This document shows, piece by piece, positions 44,073 to 52,614 of a stretch of DNA of 64,000 nt. Both the position numbers and the translations under genes were made by a program. Location of the stretch: contig NZ_JOBF01000001.1 in the NCBI RefSeq assembly GCF_000718635.1, positions 310,001 through 374,000 of the forward strand, in the 5' to 3' direction. Every line of letters starts with the position of its first letter. Within the stretch, counting starts at the first letter, position 1. This DNA is from Streptomyces varsoviensis. Lineage in GTDB: Bacteria; Actinomycetota; Actinomycetes; Streptomycetales; Streptomycetaceae. Under the pieces are notes generated by a model. That model was not told where the DNA came from, made no database searches, and was given only the letters and a program-made list of their open reading frames with translations.

Positions 44073-45512
44073 TCACCGGCCCCGCTGCATGCGGAGCAGG
44101 GCGGCCACCAGCTCGTCCACCTCCTGGGAGGTGTTGTAGAGCGCGAACGACGCCCGGGCCGCGCTCTCCAGCCCGTAGTGGCGCAGGGTCGGCTGCGCGC
44201 AGTGGTGACCGGCCCGTACGGCGATCCCGTCCCGGTCCAGGCAGTCGGCGACGGCCGCCGGGTCCTGGCCCGCGAGCGTGAACGTCAGCACGGCGATCCG
44301 GTCCGCCGCGGCGCCCAGGACCTCCAGGCCCGGCACCGTGGCCAGGGCCTGCTGGGCGTAGCCCGTCAGCGCCGTCTCGTACGCGGCGACGGCGTCCCGG
44401 TCGAAGGAGGTCAGCCACTGCAGGGCGGACAGCAGCCCGACGACCCCGCCGATGTCGCCCGTCCCCGCCTCCATGCGGTGCGGGACCGCCGCGAACGTCG
44501 TCTCGCCGAAGTCGACCGACTCGATCATGTTGCCGCCGCCCTGCCACACCGGCATGGCCGCCAGCACCTCCGGCTTCGCGTACAGGGCGCCGACGCCCGT
44601 CGGGGCGAACAGCTTGTGCCCCGAGAACGCGTAGAAGTCCGCGTCCAACGCCTGGACGTCCACGGGCAGATGGGCGACCGCCTGCGCTCCGTCCACCAGC
44701 ACCTTGGCCCCGTACCGGTGCGCCAGCGCCGTCATCTGGGCCACCGGCGGCACGGTCCCCAGCACGTTCGAGGCGTGGCTGAGCGCGACGAGCTGGGTCC
44801 GCGACGACAGCAGATCGGCGTACGCGTCCTGGTCGATCTCCCCCTCCGGGGTGAGCGGCACCGGCACCACCCGGGCATGCCGCTCCTTCGCGATCAACTG
44901 CCAGGGAACGATGTTGGAATGGTGCTCCAGCACCGGCACCAGGATGTCGTCCCCGGGGCCGAGATTGGCCCGTCCCCAGCTCTGCGCGACGAGGTTGATC
45001 GCCTCCGTGGTGCCGCGGGTGAAGACGATGTCCTCGGGCGCCCCCGCCCCCAGGAAGTCGGCGACCGCCGCGCGGCCCGCCTCGTACGCCTCCGTCGCCT
45101 CACGGGCCATCGTGTGCGCGCCCCGGTGGATGTTGGAGTTGGCGGCGCCGTAGAACGAGGCGAGCGCCTCGATCACCTGGCGGGGCTTCTGCGTGGTGGC
45201 ACCGTTGTCCAGCCAGACGAGGGGGCGCCCGTTCACCATCCGGTGCAGGATCGGGATGTCCTGCCGGGCGGCTTCGGGGGCGAAGCCCCCACGCCGCGCC
45301 GCCGTCGCACCGGGAACGCCGGGGACGCCGGCGGGGATGTCGGCCGCACCGGGAAGGTCGGCGCCGCCGGGAACGTTGGCCGCGCCGGCCGTCGGTGAAG
45401 TCGGATAGCGGGGCATGCCGGTCCGTGCGCCGAGGCCCTGCGCCGTACCGAGGAGCGCCCCTTCCAGGCTCTCGCTCCCGGGGACTCCCGCCGTGGCGTC
45501 AGGAGTAGTCAT
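44073..45512 (-). CDS. SufS-like cysteine desulfurase, encapsulin cargo
   Basis: This 479-residue class II PLP enzyme removes sulfur from cysteine as a protein persulfide. The catalytic core starts at about residue 84; SGHKLFAPTGVG holds the PLP Lys300 and RAGHHCAQP the catalytic Cys438. The first 80 residues are a Gly/Ala/Pro-rich extension (GMPRYPTSP, then GGADLPGAADIPAGVPGVPG) absent from ordinary SufS. Such extensions target cysteine desulfurases into family 2 encapsulins. Its ATG lies 14 bases inside the shell gene's end, so the two are translationally coupled. It likely supplies or stores sulfur inside the shell. Confidence 0.88.
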   Translation of the reverse strand: MTTPDATAGVPGSESLEGALLGTAQGLGARTGMPRYPTSPTAGAANVPGGADLPGAADIPAGVPGVPGATAARRGGFAPEAARQDIPILHRMVNGRPLVWLDNGATTQKPRQVIEALASFYGAANSNIHRGAHTMAREATEAYEAGRAAVADFLGAGAPEDIVFTRGTTEAINLVAQSWGRANLGPGDDILVPVLEHHSNIVPWQLIAKERHARVVPVPLTPEGEIDQDAYADLLSSRTQLVALSHASNVLGTVPPVAQMTALAHRYGAKVLVDGAQAVAHLPVDVQALDADFYAFSGHKLFAPTGVGALYAKPEVLAAMPVWQGGGNMIESVDFGETTFAAVPHRMEAGTGDIGGVVGLLSALQWLTSFDRDAVAAYETALTGYAQQALATVPGLEVLGAAADRIAVLTFTLAGQDPAAVADCLDRDGIAVRAGHHCAQPTLRHYGLESAARASFALYNTSQEVDELVAALLRMQRGR

Positions 45513-46881
45513 GGTAGTTCGACACCTCGACGTTCTGGAGCACGGCGGTGGCGTCCTCCACCAGGACCGCGGTGTTGAAGTACGCCGTCATCAGATGCGA
45601 GGTGATGCCCTTCTGGTCGGTGCCCATGTTGCGCATGGACAGCCCCGGTTCGACCTCGTCCGGGACGCCGGCCGGGCGCAGGCCCACCACGCCCTGCTCG
45701 GCCTCGCCCACCCGCATCAGCAGGATCTCGGTGGTGCCGGCGCACTCCGATCCAGCGAAGCGCACCTTGTCGGACGGCAGCAGCGGAACGCCGCGCCAGG
45801 TCAGCAGCGGACTGCCGAACCGGCTGTCGGTGACCGGGGGCACACCCCGGCGGGTACATTCGCGGCCGAACGCCGCGATGGCCTTGGGGTGGGCGACGAA
45901 GTAGCCCGGCTGCTTCCAGACCTTGGCGAGCAGGTCGTCCAGATCGTCGGGGGTCGGTGACCCCGTGCGCGTCTGTACGCGCTGGCCCGGCGAGACATTG
46001 TTGAACAACCCGAACTCGGGGTGGTTCAGGAGCATCGACTCCTGACGCTCGCGGAGCGCCTGGATCGTGAGGTTGGCCTGTGAACGGGTCTGGTCCATCG
46101 GCTCGTTGTAGAGGTCGGCGACCCGGCTGTGCACGCGCAGCACGGTCTGCGCGAGGCTCATGTGGTACTCGCGCGGCGAGTCCTCGTAGTCGACGTACGT
46201 GCCCGGCAGCAGCGGCTCCCCGACGTGCCCGGCGGTGAGGTCCACCGGCACCTCGGCCCCCGGCTCGGGCATCTCCCCGGCCACGTACGCGTCGATCGCG
46301 GTCCGTACGCCCTCGTCGCGCTCGGCCAGCGAGGCCAGCGCGCTGTGGTCGGCACAGAGCGCCACCCCGGCGGTCAGCGCCCGCACCCGGTAGGGCATGG
46401 GACAGGAGCGGGCCCACGCGTCGAGGTCGAAGAACTGGCCGTCGCAGACCACTTCGAGCAGCGCGTCCTGCCCGTACCGCCCCGTCACCCGCTTCTCGGC
46501 GCGGCCCCGTACGAGCACCCACAGCCGGTCCGCGGAGTCGCCCTCCTGCGCCAGCAACTGCCCGGCCTCGAAGTTGACTTCGGTGAACGCCCCGGCCAGA
46601 TCGTTGAGCAATCCCTGGTCGGCGTCGCGCAGATACGGGATCTCCCGCAGGTCCTCGGCGACGATGTGGTGCGCGTCGTTCTCGGTGTAGCTGCTGATCC
46701 GGTCGTCGCCGACGACGAACGTGCGACGGCGGTTGACGCGGTAGACGCCGGCCTCGACGTCGACCCAGGGGAGCGCGCGCAGCAGATACCGCGGGCTGAT
46801 CGCCCGCATCTGCGGAGTGGTCTTGGTGGCGGTGGCCAACTGCCGTGCGGCATCGGGACTGAGGCTCAACCGGTCGTTCAT
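45499..46881 (-). CDS. Family 2 encapsulin shell protein with Crp-like domain
   Basis: This 460-residue shell protein has an HK97 phage-capsid-like fold. The N-arm and P-domain region (ISPRYLLRALPWVDVEAGVYRVNRRR) leads into a Crp/cNMP-binding-like insert at about residues 82-205 (GQLLAQEGDSADRLWVLVRGRAEKRV). The phosphate-binding cassette of the insert is degenerate (no clear RxA motif). The capsid core continues (SLAQTVLRVHSRVADLYNEPMDQ, GYFVAHPKAIAAFGRECTRRG, GVPLLPSDKV) to the usual C-terminus (TAYFNTAVLVEDATAVLQNVEVS). ATG 46881 follows GAGGGGG. It is co-encoded with the desulfurase. Confidence 0.88.
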   Translation of the reverse strand: MNDRLSLSPDAARQLATATKTTPQMRAISPRYLLRALPWVDVEAGVYRVNRRRTFVVGDDRISSYTENDAHHIVAEDLREIPYLRDADQGLLNDLAGAFTEVNFEAGQLLAQEGDSADRLWVLVRGRAEKRVTGRYGQDALLEVVCDGQFFDLDAWARSCPMPYRVRALTAGVALCADHSALASLAERDEGVRTAIDAYVAGEMPEPGAEVPVDLTAGHVGEPLLPGTYVDYEDSPREYHMSLAQTVLRVHSRVADLYNEPMDQTRSQANLTIQALRERQESMLLNHPEFGLFNNVSPGQRVQTRTGSPTPDDLDDLLAKVWKQPGYFVAHPKAIAAFGRECTRRGVPPVTDSRFGSPLLTWRGVPLLPSDKVRFAGSECAGTTEILLMRVGEAEQGVVGLRPAGVPDEVEPGLSMRNMGTDQKGITSHLMTAYFNTAVLVEDATAVLQNVEVSNYHDYS

Positions 46882-47250
46882 GGACAACCCCCTCGAAGGC
46901 CGGTGCGCGATCCGGACGCCAGGCCAAAAACCGCGCACGGAATGATGCCCGATGCTCTTCTCGTCACCTCGTGTCCACAAGACGCCGTTTTGCTGCTACA
47001 GGCTTGAAATATGCGGGCCGGTGCTTGTGCAAATCCGTGCAGAGATGAACGATTCATGGGCAAAAGGTTCCACGACCACGTACGCGGCTCCGCGGTCCCG
47101 CGACCCGCCCGGGCGGGGACGCGCGGACCGGGTACCGCGACCGCCCGCATATGCGTCCAGAATCGGCCCGTGGCGAAACCGGCGCCCGCGCCGGGCCCCG
47201 GCCCCGACGGCCGCCGGGCGGAGGGACGGGCCCCGCAGGGAGACCAGGGC
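46882..47250. other. Promoter region of the encapsulin operon
   Basis: This 369-bp stretch lies between the encapsulin shell gene and the convergent-ending SDR gene (both minus). Bases 46930-47060 are distinctly AT-richer than the rest, as expected for a promoter. No palindrome of note and no gene were found. Confidence 0.45.
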
Positions 47251-48063
47251 TCAGGCGTCGCGCGGCTCGACGTGGAAGCCGAACGCGGCGGTCCCCACGT
47301 CGATCGTCGTCACCCCGCCGTCCACGGCGAGCGCGGCCCCGTTGACATAGGAAGCGGCGGGCGAGAGCAGCCAGGCGATCGCCTCGGCGACCTCCCGCGG
47401 CTCCCCGGGGCGGCGCGCGGGCGTGAGCCGGGTCGCCGCCTCGTACCCCGCCTCGGCGCCGCCGTCCCCCAACCCCGCCTCGGCGGCGAATCGGGCCATG
47501 CGGCGGTCGGCCATATCGGTACGGATCCAGCTCGGGCACACCGTGTTGGCGCGCAGCCCCTGGGGCCCGTAATCGGCGGTGAGCGAGCGGCAGAGCTGGA
47601 GGAGGGCGGCCTTGGACGTGGCGTACGCCGCGTTGCCCACGCCGTTGCGCAGGGCGGCCACCGAGGCCACCGCGACGACGGAGCCGCGCGCCTGGAGCAG
47701 GTGCGGCAGCGCGGCCTGGATCAGCAGGAAGGGACCGGTCACATTGGTGCGCATGACGGTCTCCCAGTCCTCGGCGGAGACGTCGCCCACGGCTCCGGGG
47801 CGCGAGATACCCGCGTTGAGCACCAGGCCGTCGAGCCGCCCGTAGGCGTTCAGGGCCGCGTCGACGAGCCCCTGGACCGCGTCCTGGTCGCCCGCGTCGG
47901 CGGGGTGCGCGAGGGCGCCGGTCTCCTCGGCGAGCCGGTGCAGGGGCTCGGGCCGCCGTCCGGAGATGACCGCCTGGTGCCCGGCGGCGTGCAGCAGCCG
48001 TACGGTGGCGGCGCCGATGCCTGTTCCCCCGCCGGTGACGATGACAACTCGCCGATCGCTCAT
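47251..48063 (-). CDS. SDR family oxidoreductase
   Basis: This 270-residue short-chain dehydrogenase has the cofactor motif TGGGTGIG at 10-17, an NAG motif (LVLNAGISRP near 81-88) and the catalytic Ser134, Tyr147 and Lys151 (YATSK). A C-terminal GAALAVDGGVTTIDVG is typical of the classical family. NAD(P)H-dependent oxidoreduction of an unknown substrate. GGAGGG lies nine bases before the ATG. Divergent from the PTS genes. Confidence 0.88.
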   Translation of the reverse strand: MSDRRVVIVTGGGTGIGAATVRLLHAAGHQAVISGRRPEPLHRLAEETGALAHPADAGDQDAVQGLVDAALNAYGRLDGLVLNAGISRPGAVGDVSAEDWETVMRTNVTGPFLLIQAALPHLLQARGSVVAVASVAALRNGVGNAAYATSKAALLQLCRSLTADYGPQGLRANTVCPSWIRTDMADRRMARFAAEAGLGDGGAEAGYEAATRLTPARRPGEPREVAEAIAWLLSPAASYVNGAALAVDGGVTTIDVGTAAFGFHVEPRDA

Positions 48064-48230
48064 GGGTGTTCACCCTCCGAATGTGATCGCTTGCAGGCGG
48101 TTGCGAGCCTACGCCCGTGCTGGTCGTGGGGCGAGAGCGCCTGCTGGTGCGCGATGTGCCAACGTGTGCCAACGAGAGAAGCGCTCCGCGCCCGTGCCCG
48201 GCGGCGGTGGGACATGTCAAGATCCCTCGC

Positions 48231-49058
48231 ATGGCGACACTGAGCGAGCTCCTCCCCGTCGAGGCCGTCCGGCTGGACGCTCCGGCGGCGGACTGGCGGG
48301 AAGCGGTCCGGGCCGCGGGCGACCTGCTGGTCGCCACGGGCGCCTGCACCGCCGACTACACGGCGGAAATGATCCGGAACGTGGCCGAGAACGGGCCGTA
48401 CATCGTGCTCGCGCCAGGCTTCGCGTTCGCTCACGCCCGGCCGTCGCCCGCCGTGCTGAGGACCGGTATGTCCTGGGTGCGGCTCCGGCGGCCCGTGGCG
48501 TTCGGACACGAGACGAACGATCCGGTGACCCTGATCGCCGGGCTCGCCGCGCGGGACACGAGCGCGCACACGGCCGCCATGGCCGAACTGGCGCGGCTGC
48601 TGGCGGACCCCGGCACCGAACGGGCGCTGCGGGCAGCCCGTACGCCCCAGGCGACGCACGCCGTGCTGACCGGGCGCGCGGCCCCGGAGCCAGAGCCGAC
48701 CCCGGAGCCAGAGCCGGCCCCGGACCCGGGCGCGGCCGGACCGGAACCGCTGCCGCGGGCGGCGGGCCCCGCCGTGCACAAGATCCTGACCGTGTGCGGC
48801 AACGGCCTGGGCACCAGCCTGTTCCTGAAGAACACGCTGGAACAGGTCCTCGACCGCTGGGGCTGGTCCCGGTACGTCACGGTCGAGGCCACCGACACCG
48901 TCTCGGCCAAGGGCAAGGCGGCCGAGGCCGTCGCCATCCTCACCTCACGGGAGATCGCGCGGACGCTCGGCGACGTGGGCGTGCCGGTGAAGGTCGTCGA
49001 GGACTTCACCAGCGCGGCCGAGACCGACGCCGTGCTCAGAGACACCTATGACGTATGA
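48231..49058 (+). CDS. PTS ascorbate-type IIA-IIB fusion protein
   Basis: The protein has 275 residues. The N-terminal EIIA domain of the fructose/mannitol (PTS_IIA_2) type has His68 in FAFAHARPS as the phosphorylation site. A Pro/Glu-rich linker runs from about 150 to 180, and the C-terminal EIIB domain of the lactose/ascorbate type carries Cys189 in ILTVCGNGLGTSLFLK. Together with the IIC gene 52 bp downstream it would import and phosphorylate ascorbate or a related sugar acid. No Ula catabolic genes adjoin. ATG at 48231 opens MATLSELLPVEAV; its Shine-Dalgarno is not clear. Confidence 0.85.
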   Translation: MATLSELLPVEAVRLDAPAADWREAVRAAGDLLVATGACTADYTAEMIRNVAENGPYIVLAPGFAFAHARPSPAVLRTGMSWVRLRRPVAFGHETNDPVTLIAGLAARDTSAHTAAMAELARLLADPGTERALRAARTPQATHAVLTGRAAPEPEPTPEPEPAPDPGAAGPEPLPRAAGPAVHKILTVCGNGLGTSLFLKNTLEQVLDRWGWSRYVTVEATDTVSAKGKAAEAVAILTSREIARTLGDVGVPVKVVEDFTSAAETDAVLRDTYDV

Positions 49059-49110
49059 CATCTGAGACGTCAGGAACGGTTTCGGGAGCGGGACGAAAGG
49101 CAGCACGGAC

Positions 49111-50721
49111 ATGGACTGGCTCGTAGCGCTCGCGAAGTTCCTCGTGAACGAGATCCTCAGCCAACCCGCCTACCTCATCGGCCTCATCACGGCCGCCGGT
49201 CTGCTCGCCCTGCGAAAACCCGCCGGCCAGGTCGTCGCCGGAGCGATCAAGTCGACGCTGGGCTTCCTGCTGATCGGCGCGGGCGCGGGGCTCGTGGTCA
49301 AATCCCTGGGGCCGCTGGGCGAGATGATCCAAGGAGCGACCGGCGCACACGGCGTGATCCCGACCAACGAGGCCATCGTCGGCATCGCCCAGGGGCGGTA
49401 CGGCGCGCGCGTCGCCTGGCTGATGATCCTCGGGTTCGGGGTCAGTCTGCTGCTGGCCCGGTTCACGCCGCTGCGCTATGTCTTCCTGACCGGTCACCAC
49501 ATGCTGTTCATGGCCACCTTGCTGACCATGGTGCTGGCCACGGCCGGGCTGCCGTCGGCCGCCGTGGTGATCGTCGGCGGGGTGCTGCTGGGCATCATGC
49601 TCGTCTCTATGCCGGCCTTCGCGCACCCCTGGACGCGTCGCATCACGGGCAACGACTCCGTCGCCATGGGCCACTTCGGCACCGCCGGATACGTCGCGGC
49701 GGGCGCGGCCGGACAACTGGTCGGCAGGCGCAGCCGCGGCACCGAGGACATGAAGCTGCCGGAGGGGCTGCGCTTCCTGCGCGACTCGATGGTCGCCACC
49801 GCGCTGTCCATGGTGCTGATCTACGTCCTGATGGCCGTCGGCTACCTCGCCAAGGCCGGCCGGGCCCCGGCGTTCAAGGCGTTCGCCGCCGAGGGCGGCA
49901 CGGCGGCGCACGGCGTCGGCGACTACCTCATGCAAGCCGTCATGCAGGGGCTCCAGTTCGGCATCGCCGTCGCTGTGATCCTCTTCGGCGTCCGGACGAT
50001 CCTCGGCGAACTCGTCCCCGCCTTCCAGGGCATCGCCCGCAAGGCCGTACCGGGCGCGGTGCCCGCACTGGACGCGCCGATCGTCTTCCCCTACGCCCAG
50101 AACGCCGTGCTCGTCGGCTTCGTCGCCAGCTTCGTCGGCGGACTCGTCGGCCTCGGCCTGCTGTCCGCGCTCCTCGGCCCCGCCTTCGGCCTCTCCCTCG
50201 TGCTGCCCGGCCTCGTACCGCACTTCTTCACCGGCGGCGCGGCGGGCGTCTACGGCAACGCGACCGGCGGCAGGCGCGGCGCGGCGGTCGGCGCGTTCCT
50301 CAACGGACTGCTGATCACCTTCCTGCCCGCCCTGCTCCTGGAGGTACTCGGCGCCTTCGGCAAGGAGAACACCACGTTCGGGGACGCCGACTTCGGCTGG
50401 TTCGGCTCCCTCACCGGCAACGCCGCCAAGGCGGGCGGGGCCGGGGGAGTCCTCCTCCTGCTGCTGATCGGCGCCCTCGTCCTGGGCGGCGCGGTACTGG
50501 TGCAGAAGCGCGTCGTCGAACGCGGCTGGTCCCCGGGCGCCCGCCGCGACGCCGACTCCCCGCAGGGCGGCCCGCCGTCGGAGGACGCGTCGCCCGACGA
50601 CGCGTCGCCTGACGATACGGCCGGGGCCGCGGGCCCTACCCGGTCGTACGGGCGCATCGCGCCCCCACCCGGCGCCCCGACCCCACCCCCGCCGCCTCCG
50701 TCCCCGTCGCGTGAGGCGTGA
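49111..50721 (+). CDS. PTS ascorbate-type IIC permease (UlaA-like)
   Basis: This 536-residue membrane protein has about 11 hydrophobic segments. UlaA-type features include FLVNEILSQPAYLIGLITAAGLLALRK at the start, PTNEAIVGIAQGRYGARVAWLMILGF near 87 and PHFFTGGAAGVYGNATGGRRGAAVGAF near 370. It lacks an attached IIB, which is encoded in the gene upstream. The last 80 residues are a Pro/Ser/Asp-rich cytoplasmic tail that is unusual for UlaA and probably disordered. Substrate (L-ascorbate) is by family resemblance. Confidence 0.85.
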   Translation: MDWLVALAKFLVNEILSQPAYLIGLITAAGLLALRKPAGQVVAGAIKSTLGFLLIGAGAGLVVKSLGPLGEMIQGATGAHGVIPTNEAIVGIAQGRYGARVAWLMILGFGVSLLLARFTPLRYVFLTGHHMLFMATLLTMVLATAGLPSAAVVIVGGVLLGIMLVSMPAFAHPWTRRITGNDSVAMGHFGTAGYVAAGAAGQLVGRRSRGTEDMKLPEGLRFLRDSMVATALSMVLIYVLMAVGYLAKAGRAPAFKAFAAEGGTAAHGVGDYLMQAVMQGLQFGIAVAVILFGVRTILGELVPAFQGIARKAVPGAVPALDAPIVFPYAQNAVLVGFVASFVGGLVGLGLLSALLGPAFGLSLVLPGLVPHFFTGGAAGVYGNATGGRRGAAVGAFLNGLLITFLPALLLEVLGAFGKENTTFGDADFGWFGSLTGNAAKAGGAGGVLLLLLIGALVLGGAVLVQKRVVERGWSPGARRDADSPQGGPPSEDASPDDASPDDTAGAAGPTRSYGRIAPPPGAPTPPPPPPSPSREA

Positions 50722-50844
50722 GCCGCGAGAAGCGGCCGACGGCTGAGGTCGCGACTGCCCGTACTGGGACGTGCCCGTGCGAGAACGTGCCCCTACGAGC
50801 GAGCTTCCGTACGAGCACGCTTCCGTACGGGCGCGAAGCCTCCG

Positions 50845-52383
50845 CTACCGGCCCGGCCTGCCCCACATCCGGGACACCTTCGCCCGCCCGGCGACGACGG
50901 GGGAGGAGACAGCCGACGGGTCGGCTACAGGGGCGGCGGCCGACGGCGTGGAGGGGAGCGGCGCCGCCCCCAGGCGCAGCCGCCGGGAACAGCCGCTCTG
51001 CTGGACGACCGACAGTCCGGCGACCACCGCGCCCAGCACCAGCCACCCGGCCGGGCCAGCCGCCATCACCACCCCGGTCAGCAGCGGCGGGCCGGCGGAC
51101 TTCTGGATGGACTGGGACATCCCGGCCACCCCCAGATACGCCGCGCGGGCCTCCGGCGGGGCGAGCAGCACCGCCAGCTCCCATGAACTCACCGAACGCA
51201 TCAACTCGGCCAGCGTGGCGAACAACGCCCCCACCAGCAGCGCGGCCCCGGCCACCCAGGCGCCGCCCCGCGTGGCCGCCGCCACGACCGCGCAGCACAC
51301 GAACATCAGCACCCCGTACAGCAGCACCGCCCGCGTGGCCCGGCGCGGCCCCTCGGCCCGCCTCGACACGCTGAGCTGCAACACCACGACCAGCACCGTA
51401 TTGATGATCAGGAAGGCCGGAACGAGGGCGTGCGGCGCCGACGTCCGGTCGACCAGCCACAGCGGCAGCCCGACGCTCAGGACCGAGTCGTCGAGGTTCA
51501 TCCCGATGTCCAGCAGCACGAACCGCAGATAGCCGCGGTCCCGCCACGGGCTCGCCGCCCGCCCGCCCGCCGGGTCCGCCGGGCCGTTCCCCCTCGCTGT
51601 CCCGTCCCCCGCACCCTTCCCCGCCCCTGGCCTGTGGCCGTCCCCGCTCCTCGTCTCGCCGCCGGTCGCGGCCTCCGGCTCCGGCCGCGCGGTCGCGGGC
51701 GCGCCGTCGGCCGCCGCCGTGGCGTGGGACCGCGCCACCTCGACGCCGGCCGCCCTCGGTTCCCGGGCGCGCCACACCAGGGCCGCGGCGGCGACGAACG
51801 AGAGCGCGTCGCCCAGGATCAGCACCCGGTAGGCACCGCCCGTCCCCACGGCCAGGCCGATGGCGGCGAGCCCCGCGCCCACCGCGTACCCCGCGTTGGC
51901 CGAGCTGCGCGACAGCGCCTGATAGGCCACGCGCCGCTCGCCCGCCGCCCGGGTGGCGAACAGCATCTCCAGCATCTTCGCCGCCCGGTCGCCCAGGTAG
52001 GTGACGGCGACGACCGGCAGCAGCGCCGCGAACTCCGTGCACACCAGCATCAGGCTGAGCGTCACCAGACGGAGCAGATGCGCGCCGATCAACAGCGGGC
52101 GCACCGGGAAGCGGCCCGCCAGCCACCCGGCCAGCGGGGAACCGGCGATGCCCGCCACCCCGGCCGTGCCCAGCAGCACCCCGATCTGCTGGGCGCTCAG
52201 GTGGGTGACGAAGGTGAAGTACAGCACCGAGGACGAGGCCCACAGCCCCGACCCGGTCCGGTCGAGGGCCAGGGCGAGCAGCATGATCCGTGCGTCTCGG
52301 CCGCCCGGCGGATTGCGTAGCTGGGCGATCAGGCCCTGTCCGTCCTTCCGACCCCGCCCGCCCGGTGTGCCGCCGCGCCGCAT
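50845..52383 (-). CDS. MFS exporter
   Basis: The protein has 512 residues. Two six-helix halves are separated by a long Ala/Gly/Pro-rich cytoplasmic loop (about residues 205-285, with AAADGAPATARPEPEAATGG). MFS features include LLGTAGVAGIAGSPLAGWLAGRFPVRPLL near 70. The general pattern resembles drug-efflux MFS proteins; substrate unknown. The C-terminal 50 residues are Pro/Ser-rich. ATG at 52383 lies just after GAGGGGG. Candidate operators sit 20-100 bp upstream. Confidence 0.8.
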   Translation of the reverse strand: MRRGGTPGGRGRKDGQGLIAQLRNPPGGRDARIMLLALALDRTGSGLWASSSVLYFTFVTHLSAQQIGVLLGTAGVAGIAGSPLAGWLAGRFPVRPLLIGAHLLRLVTLSLMLVCTEFAALLPVVAVTYLGDRAAKMLEMLFATRAAGERRVAYQALSRSSANAGYAVGAGLAAIGLAVGTGGAYRVLILGDALSFVAAAALVWRAREPRAAGVEVARSHATAAADGAPATARPEPEAATGGETRSGDGHRPGAGKGAGDGTARGNGPADPAGGRAASPWRDRGYLRFVLLDIGMNLDDSVLSVGLPLWLVDRTSAPHALVPAFLIINTVLVVVLQLSVSRRAEGPRRATRAVLLYGVLMFVCCAVVAAATRGGAWVAGAALLVGALFATLAELMRSVSSWELAVLLAPPEARAAYLGVAGMSQSIQKSAGPPLLTGVVMAAGPAGWLVLGAVVAGLSVVQQSGCSRRLRLGAAPLPSTPSAAAPVADPSAVSSPVVAGRAKVSRMWGRPGR

Positions 52384-52402
52384 CGCCCGCCCCCTCGGAT
52401 AT

Positions 52403-52482
52403 ATCTCGACGTCAAGAGATCAATAGGCCGAGGGGTAGCCTGCCGGGGGTTAATCTCGATGTCAAGATACTTGATGTCGATA
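52403..52482. promoter_or_regulatory. Repeated ATCTCGAYGTCAAGA motif upstream of the MFS exporter
   Basis: ATCTCGACGTCAAGA (52403-52417) and ATCTCGATGTCAAGA (52453-52467) differ at one base and are 50 bases apart. CTTGATGTCGATA (52470-52482) adds an inverted, weaker copy next to the second. The core is an imperfect palindrome of the kind bound by MarR-type repressors. No MarR gene is in the window. Confidence 0.55.
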
Positions 52483-52614
52483 GACCTGTCGGTCCCCTTT
52501 CCTCTGTGTTCGGCTGGTCGCGAGGTCTCCTCGGCTGGTCACGGGGCCGACGTAGCGCCGGCCCCGTGACCGGCATCAGGATCGTAGAGTGTGAACCGGC
52601 GGGCTAGCGCGGGT

